A stretch of 64,000 bases of DNA from CAWATZ01 sp963784995 (lineage in GTDB: Bacteria > Planctomycetota > Planctomycetia > Gemmatales > Gemmataceae): positions 124,001-188,000 of the forward strand of contig CAWATZ010000002.1 in NCBI GenBank assembly GCA_963784995.1, written 5' to 3'. Position numbers and translations under genes: made by a program. The notes beneath the pieces are model-generated. The model ran no database searches, had not been told where the DNA came from, and saw nothing but the letters and a program-made list of their open reading frames with translations. Below, in pieces: positions 27,467-34,217 of this stretch (positions are counted from its first letter, which is position 1; each line of letters starts with the position of its first letter).

Positions 27467-27829
27467 TGTTCGAACGTCACCTTAACAAGAGCGCAGAATC
27501 CCATCCGGGGGGCGGGATCTGCTAATTTGTACCCTATCAGGATCATCCGTCCCCTGCAAGCAAGAAATCCCGTGGTCGTCTCGGGGGCTCTGGGTTCCCC
27601 CACGTACCAGGCAACAAGGGCCGGACCGGCCGTTCCTCCGCTGGCACCATCGCTCCGGCGGGCGGGGTGCCGCTGCTCGGGTGGGGGCGTTCTGGGCCCT
27701 GTGGGCCCGGCTTCCTTATGGGTGCCAACCGGTCGGGGGGTTTGCTGCTGGTTTGCAGTTCCCGCCGTTCGGCCCCGGTGATACGATCAATGCAGTGAGA
27801 GTGCGGATTGCTCAGGCAGGAGGACCGGG
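27467..27829. other. Intergenic stretch without a supported gene
   Basis: About 360 nt, GC-rich toward its end, with only short frames that look like noise on both strands. The sequence just before the nuclease start (GCAGGAGGACCGGG) supplies its ribosome binding site. Confidence 0.5.
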
Positions 27830-28390
27830 ATGGCCACCCCCACGGAGCTGGAAGCCAGGATCCAGTCGATTACCGACTGGAACGGCCTGCGCAACCTGTG
27901 GGCTGCGATTCAGGCGGGGACCACGCCCGGATGGGAAGGGGGAGAAGCGCTCGAGTACCTGGTGATCCGTGCCTTTGAACTTGACCCAGGCGAACGAGTG
28001 ATCGTGCGCTACCCTTACGTGGTGTCCCTCTTCGGCGAGATTGTCGAAGAGATTGACGGAGCGGTCCATTTGCCGGGGCTTTCCTGTTTGGTGGAGAGCA
28101 AGGACTGGGGGAAAAACGTCGCCATCGGTCCCATCGTCAAGATGCGCAGCCAGCTCTTGCGGCGACCCGCTGGAACCATCGGGCTCACGTGTTCCAAAAC
28201 AACCTTCACCAGACCCGCGATCTAACTCGCCCATTTCACGATGCCGCAGGCCATCTTGCTCTGGTCGGGGTTCGACCTGCAAATCGCGCTGGAGCAGGGC
28301 AGGATCTGTGAGTTCCTGCGCCTGAAGCATCGCGCCTGCTGTGAGTCCGGTATCCCAGACTTCGATCTCCGCGAGAGGTACTTCCGATGA
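27830..28390 (+). pseudogene. PD-(D/E)XK restriction-endonuclease-like protein with in-frame stop
   Basis: From ATG 27830 (GGAGGA ribosome site) the protein shows an Mrr-like nuclease core: ALEYLVIRAFEL, VEEIDGAVHLPGLSCLVESK with the Asp and the E-x-K of the PD-(D/E)XK active site, then GPIVKMRSQLLRRPAGTIGL. A TAA at 28223-28225 interrupts it, but the same frame goes on with LAHFTMPQAILLWSGFDLQI to a stop at 28388-28390, which overlaps the next ATG. Both halves are family-like, so the TAA looks like a nonsense mutation or an error. If the stop is real, the truncated 131-residue product still holds the catalytic motif. Confidence 0.7.
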
Positions 28391-28941
28391 CAGCAGTCTA
28401 TGTATTTGTGGAAGGTCCAACTGACGCAGTGTTCCTTCGCCGCGTCTTGCCGGAGGAAGTGCTGAAAGACGCGGAACTGGTCATTGGAGGCGGGGAGGCT
28501 GGCATTCCCTCCCTGGCGCGGACACTGCTCGTTCGTCGCAGGAAACCGATCGCGGTACTCATCAATTCCGACTCCCTGGCTGCGGACGTGATCGAGGAGC
28601 GCAAGCAGAGCATCGAGGAGCTGATTCAAGCGGCCGACGGCTCGATTCCCGTCAAGGTGGTTGCGGCCGTGCCCGTGATCGAAGCCTGGTTCTTCGCTGT
28701 CCCCGAGGCGATCGAGCGGGTGCTGGGAGAGAAGGTTTCGCCTGAACTGGTCTTCCTGGGAAAGAGGGATCCTCAAGGCGTCCTCCAACAGCTTGCTGCA
28801 AACAGCAAGAAGTCGTGGGACACGAATCAGGCGATCGGCTTGCTCGATGCCCGGGACATGGATCGCATTCGTGCCCTTCCCGAGGTCATGGAGCTGACGG
28901 CATTCCTCCAGAAGATGCAACAAGGGGATCAGGCCGCGTAA
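28387..28941 (+). CDS. TOPRIM-like (OLD/DUF4276-type) protein next to nuclease
   Basis: A 184-residue protein beginning MTAVYVFVEGPTDAVFLRRV. The VEGPTDAVF motif with its Glu is the first element of TOPRIM-fold nucleases such as the OLD family; the later KPIAVLINSDSL occupies the place of the acidic motif but has only one Asp. Further conserved-looking parts are VPVIEAWFFAVPEAIERVLG and DTNQAIGLLDARDMDRIRAL. It overlaps the nuclease gene by ATGA. A defence role of the pair is an inference from this coupling; I do not recognise a named system. Confidence 0.6.
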   Translation: MTAVYVFVEGPTDAVFLRRVLPEEVLKDAELVIGGGEAGIPSLARTLLVRRRKPIAVLINSDSLAADVIEERKQSIEELIQAADGSIPVKVVAAVPVIEAWFFAVPEAIERVLGEKVSPELVFLGKRDPQGVLQQLAANSKKSWDTNQAIGLLDARDMDRIRALPEVMELTAFLQKMQQGDQAA

Positions 28942-28987
28942 ACAGGGCCTCCTTGCTGTCCCGGGGCCGTGGCGACCGTGGACGAAC

Positions 28988-29049
28988 AAGGAGACGGATC
29001 TCAAATCATACGAATTCGGTATTCGTATAATTTGAGATCCGTCCCCTTT
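28988..29049. repeat. AT-rich palindromic repeat, copy 2, with T-run
   Basis: GGATCTCAAATCATACGAAT pairs with ATTCGTATAATTTGAGATCC; the right arm is followed by CCCC and a run of ten T, so this copy could also serve as a terminator for the nuclease/TOPRIM transcript. Confidence 0.85.
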
Positions 29050-29054
29050 TTTTT

Positions 29055-29198
29055 CTCAGGAAGGACTTGAACGAGTTCGAGGAGCTCTTGAAGTCCAAAG
29101 CGCGTCTGTCCGAACGGAAGGACCTCCAGCCCTTCTTCAAGTAGCGCGACCAGTTATCCGCGTTCCTGGGAACCTACGCGCTCAACATCGGCCCAGGG
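29055..29198 (+). pseudogene. Shedu-like (DUF4263) N-terminal remnant
   Basis: Read in one frame the region gives KDLNEFEELLKSKARLSERK, then DLQPFFK, a TAG at 29142-29144, and RDQLSAFLGTYALNIGPG. This matches my memory of the segment that precedes the nuclease core in DUF4263/SduA-like proteins (EFE-LL, ER-D--PFF, QLSAFLGTY). No start codon is seen upstream, where the palindrome ends, and the nuclease core is absent. It is a short dead fragment. Confidence 0.45.
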
Positions 29199-29411
29199 AC
29201 GCATCCACCTGCACTCCGGATTGCCCATCCAGCCCATGCCACGCAAATCGCACAGGATGCCCGCAGACGAGCGCGGAAGCTCTGAACGGGCCGGAAGCCG
29301 TCTGCCCGGCTCGGAAGGGCCTGCCTTGCTGGGGCTGCGGCGGACGCAGCGATTCCTGTACTTGGCTGCCGGGTGGGTTGGTGGTATACTCCCAACAAGG
29401 GAGGTCAAGTC

Positions 29412-29639
29412 ATGCATACGGTGTTCATTCGCTTTCTGACGCGGGAAGATCGCGTGCGCGGCTTCTACGAACTGGCGACCCGGTCGCGCATCGGCAGCCT
29501 TCCCGGGGAGGTGTACCAGGTTCCAATCGAGGCCCTCCGGCTGCTGGAGGACCAGCACGTCGCTTATCGCCGGGCCACGGACGCTGAAGTGAAGGATGCC
29601 CATGATCAGGTTCGAAATCCTGCTCCCGCTGTTCTATAA
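29412..29639 (+). CDS. Small conserved hypothetical protein, 75 aa
   Basis: Starts at ATG 29412 with GGGAGGT 6 nt upstream: MHTVFIRFLTREDRVRGFYE, then SRIGSLPGEVYQVPIEALRL and HVAYRRATDAEVKDAHD. Codon use is consistent with a real gene. It overlaps the next gene by 44 nt, so the two are surely cotranscribed. I do not recognise the family; a two-gene toxin-antitoxin or regulatory cassette is possible but unproven. Confidence 0.65.
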   Translation: MHTVFIRFLTREDRVRGFYELATRSRIGSLPGEVYQVPIEALRLLEDQHVAYRRATDAEVKDAHDQVRNPAPAVL

Positions 29640-29910
29640 CGATGGCCGGCAGATCGAGCGGGAAAAGTTCCTGCAAACCGATGATGAGCTGGTCCACCTC
29701 TTTGGCGCCGCCAGTACCGACACCGTGGTGGTTCGCGGCCGCTGGCTGTATCAGAGCACGCTGTATCAGGATCAGTTGATCCGCGTGCGCCTTGACGTCG
29801 AAGACAAGCCCGAGAACTGGCAAGCCGTGCGAGACTTGAAAGAAACCCTGAAGACGCGCTTCGACCAACTCGACATCTGGATCACGGCGCACCGGATCGA
29901 GATTGTGTGA
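29596..29910 (+). CDS. Conserved hypothetical protein, 104 aa
   Basis: Starts MPMIRFEILLPLFYNDGRQI and ends DQLDIWITAHRIEIV. A mixed alpha/beta protein with KFLQTDDELVHLFGA and VVVRGRWLYQSTLYQDQLIR as strong-looking segments and no membrane part. I have seen similar sequences as unnamed bacterial proteins but cannot give a function. It is the second gene of the overlapping pair. Confidence 0.7.
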   Translation: MPMIRFEILLPLFYNDGRQIEREKFLQTDDELVHLFGAASTDTVVVRGRWLYQSTLYQDQLIRVRLDVEDKPENWQAVRDLKETLKTRFDQLDIWITAHRIEIV

Positions 29911-30112
29911 GGACCACCGCCGGGGTCGGCAGCTGCCGGCTCAGCCTGGGACACGGCAGACTGCCGCGGGAGGAACTGCCTGCACAGACAGCCGGCCCAT
30001 TCGCCGTTGCCCCAGCAAGTCTGCAGGCTGGCCCGCAGATGAGCCAGAGGACCGAGGGCCCCTCGCGCCTGCCGGAAGCGGTGGCGTGGCCTGATCGGGG
30101 CCGCAAACGGGA

Positions 30113-30183
30113 CGAATAAAGGGACGCATCTCAAATCATACGAATCCAAGATTCGTATGATTTGAGATGCGTCCCTTTATTCG
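30113..30183. repeat. AT-rich palindromic repeat, copy 3, 34-nt perfect arms
   Basis: Arms 30113-30146 and 30150-30183 are perfect reverse complements with a 3-nt loop. It includes the stop codon and last 17 codons of the HNH gene, which is read from the minus strand. Confidence 0.95.
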
Positions 30184-30664
30184 GTCGCTTCGCTTCGGCC
30201 AATAGCGGCTCGCCTCGGCCGGCTTCCCAGTCCTGTAGCGTCTTCTTTCTAACCTCTACGGATCGCGCCAACGCCGCCGGAGTAACTTTCACCACGTTTT
30301 CACGAAACCTTCGCAACTCCGTTCCCCAGACTTTCCGCCGCTGCCACTCACTCTCCTCTTTGATATCGTCCGCAGCCGACTGCTGCACCCGCGAAGCCAA
30401 CTCCTCCTCATCTTCCGGCTGAGCAATCCACCCCCAAGAGCCCTTCTCATGTAGCGCATTGTGACATACATGGCAGAGGGTAACACACTTCCCCCACTCC
30501 ACGTCGTAATCGCTCGGAGGCTCGATGCGATGAACGTCTAGGATCTTTCCGGAGCGATTCTTGTGGGTTTTGTTGCCCATGCCGCAAACAACGCAGCGGT
30601 AGTCGTCTCTCTTGCGGACGGCCTCCTTGATGTCCCGCTTCGTAGAGGAAGATTGCGAGTCCAC
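30131..30664 (-). CDS. HNH nuclease with C-terminal helix-turn-helix-like region
   Basis: A 177-residue protein from a GTG start at 30664 with AAGGAG 8 nt upstream. Residues 10-75 form an HNH domain with zinc pairs: RCVVCGMGN, the catalytic His in LDVHRIEP, TLCHVCHNALH. Residues 115-150 (VVKVTPAALARSVEVRKKTL then QDWEAGRGEP) resemble an Xre-type helix-turn-helix, suggesting target or promoter binding. The last 17 residues are translated from a palindromic repeat. HNH proteins of this size act in phage defence, mobile elements or DNA repair; the context favours the accessory role. Confidence 0.75.
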   Translation of the reverse strand: MDSQSSSTKRDIKEAVRKRDDYRCVVCGMGNKTHKNRSGKILDVHRIEPPSDYDVEWGKCVTLCHVCHNALHEKGSWGWIAQPEDEEELASRVQQSAADDIKEESEWQRRKVWGTELRRFRENVVKVTPAALARSVEVRKKTLQDWEAGRGEPLLAEAKRPNKGTHLKSYESWIRMI

Positions 30665-31295
30665 TTGCCACTCCTTTCAGGTCGATGCCGTTCAGGTCGG
30701 TGTGGTGTTCCCGCATTCCGGCCAGCCGCGATTACTACTTTCACCGTTTCGCCCCAGCGCATACTCCGCATGCGCGGGATCGTCGTCAGTTTCCTGCAGT
30801 TTGCGGAGAGCGTCATTATGCTGGTGGGCAACATCCCTGCAAACGACTCCCCAATAGTTATTCGCTGACGGCGTCGAGTTCTTGTGCCACCGAACTCCCA
30901 GAATTAGTTGTAGTTCGCGCTGCAAGAGCAGAATCCCACGCAGGGGCGGGAGGGGGCGGCCTGGCAGTTCTATCTGCCGGTTCGGCCTGCGCACCTGCGC
31001 CACGCCGTAACCTGGTCGATTTGCCCGGAATTGCTGTATTGAACCTTCCGGGCCCATCGGTACTGTGCAAGCAGAAACCCGCAGTGGTCGTTGCTGGACT
31101 GCCCTAGCAAGGCCCCTGGCGGGCTAGCAGACGAGCCGGCTGGGAGAGTCTGGTTCCCGGCCCACAGGGGCGGGGCTTGAGCCCCTGACACTCGCCTTCG
31201 ATGCGATCACTTCCTGTTGAGCCTGTTGCCGACGAACCTCAAAGAAGCGAGCCGCCTCCGGTGGGCGGCTCGTAATGGCATCGGGTCAAGAACGA
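30665..31295. other. Region with no gene I can support
   Basis: About 630 nt between the HNH gene and the next hypothetical gene. A minus-strand frame ending at 30692, 28 nt before the HNH start, could be the tail of a cotranscribed gene (ends with ECGNTTPT), but two overlapping minus-strand frames look equally plausible or implausible, so I call neither. Confidence 0.4.
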
Positions 31296-31799
31296 CTAGA
31301 ATAGCTCGAGAATCTGGCGGAAATTCGCCAGCGCCTTGTCAAGCTTCGGCACAGTCTGCTCAGCGGTCTCGACTACCTTCTTCCGAAGCTCCTCGAACAC
31401 AGGAATGGCCTCAATGCGCATCTCCACTGAACAATCGCTGATCGGCGTCCAGTGCGGTTCCTCATCAGGCCCGTTTACGGGATCATGCTGCACCCCGTAG
31501 CAGATACGCCAGTGCTTGCCGCAACGCAAGAATCCCAACATGTAATATGCACGCGGGCCTCTTTCATCGTAGTCGCTGGCGAACAGAGGATTCGACTTGA
31601 ATGGTGCTGTCATGACAGGGGTGTGCAGGCGGAAGCGGCGAAGGTCTTCTTCGGCGTGCTGCCATAGCCCGTCGAGTTGATCGTAGCGACCAGCGAGGGC
31701 TGCGATGATCTGGTCTTCGCGTTCCTCGGCAGGAGTCGGCGATGTGAAGCGGTTGGTAGGGGCGCAGTTCTTGCCGTCCCCATTCTGGGAATGGTGCAT
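31296..31799 (-). CDS. Hypothetical protein, 167 aa
   Basis: Starts MHHSQNGDGKNCAPTNRF with AAGGAG 9 nt before the ATG. The interior is rich in acidic and aromatic residues (RYDQLDGLWQHAEEDLRRFR, RAYYMLGFLRCGKHWRICYG, EPHWTPISDCSVEMRIEAIP) and the C-terminus is a helix (KALANFRQILELF). No domain is recognised. The stable frame and ribosome site support a real gene, perhaps part of the accessory island. Confidence 0.6.
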   Translation of the reverse strand: MHHSQNGDGKNCAPTNRFTSPTPAEEREDQIIAALAGRYDQLDGLWQHAEEDLRRFRLHTPVMTAPFKSNPLFASDYDERGPRAYYMLGFLRCGKHWRICYGVQHDPVNGPDEEPHWTPISDCSVEMRIEAIPVFEELRKKVVETAEQTVPKLDKALANFRQILELF

Positions 31800-31866
31800 G
31801 AGATACTCCTTGGGCCAGTGAGACCCAGTTGTGTGCCTTGGGGGCACTTCGAGACATTGGTGCCTT

Positions 31867-31894
31867 TGGGACACCTATCGGGAATCGAACCCGA
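31867..31894 (-). other. tRNA 3'-end-like fragment (T-arm and acceptor)
   Basis: Read on the minus strand, the stem TCGGG, loop TTCGATT and stem CCCGA form a normal T-arm, followed by TAGGTGT and CCCA, that is a possible acceptor strand, discriminator and CCA end. I could not build a D-arm, anticodon arm or matching 5' acceptor upstream, so a full tRNA is unlikely. Such fragments often mark the attachment site of an integrated element. Confidence 0.4.
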
Positions 31895-32525
31895 TGCCAA
31901 CCTTCATGGTAATCGCCGGGTCCGCTGTGTCAAGACCTGCGACACTGTTCTTGACTTGCCGCTATCGTCGGTCAATCTCGACGAACCAGCCATCCGACAC
32001 GAAATCGGCCAACGTGCTACGAAACAGGGCGGTTTTCACCGTTTCAAAGCGCAGCCCAGGAGGCCGACACCAAGCCCAACAATCGGACGGTGGTTATCCT
32101 GACGCCTCCTGGCAACCAGCACATGAAGGGGGTGTCCCTGGAGTAGCAGAAACGAATCGACCGAACTTCTGTGCAATCAATGTCTTGCAACGACCAGATT
32201 CGTTTCCGCAAGGGCATCGTCACAAAGCGCAAGTAAGGAACTTGACAGAAGTTACTACAGTAGGGCAGGGTTGAACTGGAACAAGAGCCAGGGATGGTAG
32301 CCGGGCGACATCCGCCTGCCCAACAGCTGCTGGTCGTTGCAGCGTTTCAGTCATTGCACGCATTGCACGCATTGCACTCAATGCACTGCAACGCAGGGCG
32401 GCTGGGCTGGCTGCAACGCTGCAACGCTGCCTGGTTGCCCCTCCGAACCAGCGCAGCAAGCTCGTCGAAGTGCCCAGTTGTCCCCCGCCCCCAATCGTGC
32501 CGGAGGAGACGATGCCTTCCCTGGT
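31895..32525. other. Intergenic stretch with tandem nonamers and gene debris
   Basis: About 630 nt without a supported gene. It includes a short plus-strand coding-like scrap (TVVILTPPGNQHMKGVSLE, ending at 32146) of unknown origin, and the tandem nonamers at 32352-32395. The end of the P-type ATPase gene follows. Confidence 0.4.
32352..32395. repeat. Tandem 9-bp repeat (CATTGCACG)
   Basis: Two perfect and two diverged copies of CATTGCACG follow one another from 32352, then related TGCAACGC words occur to 32430. It lies about 130 nt downstream of the ATPase stop codon. Confidence 0.7.
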
Positions 32526-34166
32526 TCAAACCCCCGAAGCCGGCTGGACGCTCGGCTCCGGCAGAGCGGGCACAGCATCCGCCTCCTCCGCCGCGTGCGT
32601 CTCCTGTGTCTCCCCGTGGAATGGCAATGCCAGACGGTTGCCGTTCAGCAGGGCCAGCCCGCGGCTCAGCACCACGGCGGCCACGGCGCTGCCGCCAACC
32701 ACGCCCCAGGACGCCAGCGTCGGCGCCGCCAGGGCCAGCAGGTTCCGCAGGGCCGGCACCGTCAGCAGCGACACCAGCAGGCCCGCCGAGCCGGCCACGG
32801 CGGCCACCACCGTGCTGCTCAGGCTGCCCTCCACCCGGCCGGCGTCCAGCGTCTGGGCCAGCTGGTTGGCCACGATGCTCGCAAACGCCACCGTCCGCGC
32901 CTCGGCGGCGCCGGCGGCCCGCAGCGTGCCCAGGGCGGCGACCAGCGCCGGCAGGCCGGTGGCAATGCCGCGCCGCAGCACGTCGGCGCGCAGGGCCGCG
33001 TCCAGGGCCGAGACCCCTTCGCGGGCCAGGCCGGCCAGGTGGCGATGCTCCGGCTTTTGCAGCACCACCGCCAGGGCCGGCAGGGCGTCGGTGATCAGGT
33101 TGACCACCAGGATCTGGGCCGTGTTCAGCGGCGAGGGGAAGCCCAGCACGCTGGCGCCCACGATCAGGCCCAGCTCGCCGGTGTTGCCGCCCAGCAGCAG
33201 GCCCACGCCGCGACGCATGTTCCGCCAGAAGCCGCGGCCCTCCACCAGGGCCTCGACCAGCGTGGCGAAGTCGTCGTCGGCCAGCACCACGTCGGCGGCC
33301 TGCCGGGCCACCTCGGTGCCGCTCTTGCCCATGGCCACGCCCACGTCGGCCAGCCGCAGAGCCGGGGCGTCGTTGACGCCGTCGCCGGTCATCGCCACCA
33401 CGTGGCCGCAGCGGCGCAGGCTCTCGACGATGCGCACCTTGTCCAGCGGCGTCGCCCGGGCAATCACGATGGCCCGCTCCAGCCGGCGGTCCAGGTCGCT
33501 GTCGGACAGCTCGGCCAGTTCGGGGGCCACCAGCACGTCGCCCTCGCCGTTGTACAGCAGCCGGGCCTCGCGGGCGATGGCCCGGGCCGTGGCCGGGTGG
33601 TCGCCGGTCACCATGATGACACGCACCCCGGCCTCCTGACAGCGCCGCACCGCCTCCTCGACGTGGGGACGGAGCGGGTCGGCGATGCCCACCAGGCCCA
33701 GCATCACCAGGTCCTGGGGATCGTCGGGGGAGGTGTCCGCCGGGCCCTCGGCCACCCAGAGGATCCGCAGTCCCATCTCGCAGAAGTGCTGAGTGCGGCG
33801 GAGCAGGGCAGCGCGACCGGCTTCGTCCAGGGGCACGTTCTGACCACCGCTCCCGGCGCTGGCGCTTCGGGCTTGTGTGCTCCCGGCGCTGGCGCTTCGG
33901 GCTTGTGTCCCGCGGCGCACAAAGCGGCAGCGCGGGGCCAGCTCCTCGGGCGCTCCCTTCAGACACAGCCGGCCCGGCACCAGCGTGGCGTGAAACATCT
34001 GGGCCGGGTCGAACGGATCTTCCGCCGTCCGCTCGACCCGCAATTCGTTGAGCAAGCCGGCCTCGCGGGCGGCCCGCACCACCGCCACGTCCGTGGGATG
34101 GGCGTTGGCGTCCGGGGCCTCCGGATGCGGACTGGCCAGGGCGGCCGTCAGCAGCACCTCACGCAA
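32526..34166 (-). CDS. C-terminal half of split CtpI-type P-type ATPase
   Basis: A 546-residue frame in register with the upstream half but separated from it by three TGA codons within 51 nt. It contains the rest of the nucleotide-binding domain, MVTGDHPATARAIAREARLL, the hinge MTGDGVNDAPALRLADVGVAMG, and about six hydrophobic segments (LNTAQILVVNLITDALPAL, SIVANQLAQTLDAG). It has no ATG near its start; TTG at 34166 is the only nearby start-like codon. A 30-bp tandem duplication at 33849-33908 adds 20 residues (ARSASAGS repeated). Alone it cannot be phosphorylated, since DKTGT lies in the other frame segment. Confidence 0.85.
   Translation of the reverse strand: MREVLLTAALASPHPEAPDANAHPTDVAVVRAAREAGLLNELRVERTAEDPFDPAQMFHATLVPGRLCLKGAPEELAPRCRFVRRGTQARSASAGSTQARSASAGSGGQNVPLDEAGRAALLRRTQHFCEMGLRILWVAEGPADTSPDDPQDLVMLGLVGIADPLRPHVEEAVRRCQEAGVRVIMVTGDHPATARAIAREARLLYNGEGDVLVAPELAELSDSDLDRRLERAIVIARATPLDKVRIVESLRRCGHVVAMTGDGVNDAPALRLADVGVAMGKSGTEVARQAADVVLADDDFATLVEALVEGRGFWRNMRRGVGLLLGGNTGELGLIVGASVLGFPSPLNTAQILVVNLITDALPALAVVLQKPEHRHLAGLAREGVSALDAALRADVLRRGIATGLPALVAALGTLRAAGAAEARTVAFASIVANQLAQTLDAGRVEGSLSSTVVAAVAGSAGLLVSLLTVPALRNLLALAAPTLASWGVVGGSAVAAVVLSRGLALLNGNRLALPFHGETQETHAAEEADAVPALPEPSVQPASGV
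33849..33908. repeat. Two tandem 30-bp units in the ATPase gene
   Basis: Two perfect copies of a 30-nt unit (begins GCTCCCGGCGCTGGCGCTTC) lie head to tail and encode two 10-residue repeats. The unit is nearly identical to one arm of the palindrome at 352-408. Confidence 0.93.
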
Positions 34167-34217
34167 GCTGTCGGACAGGGGCCGGGTCCCCTCCGCTCTG
34201 TTTCACGCCGCTCGTCA

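Noticed and set aside
30692..31057. A 121-codon minus-strand gene before the HNH gene
   Set aside because: Its end is well placed for an operon, but another minus-strand frame over the same bases is equally protein-like and no ribosome site or family is visible.
31867..31960. A complete tRNA on the minus strand
   Set aside because: T-arm and 3' end are good, but no D-arm, anticodon stem or pairing 5' acceptor can be drawn at normal spacing.
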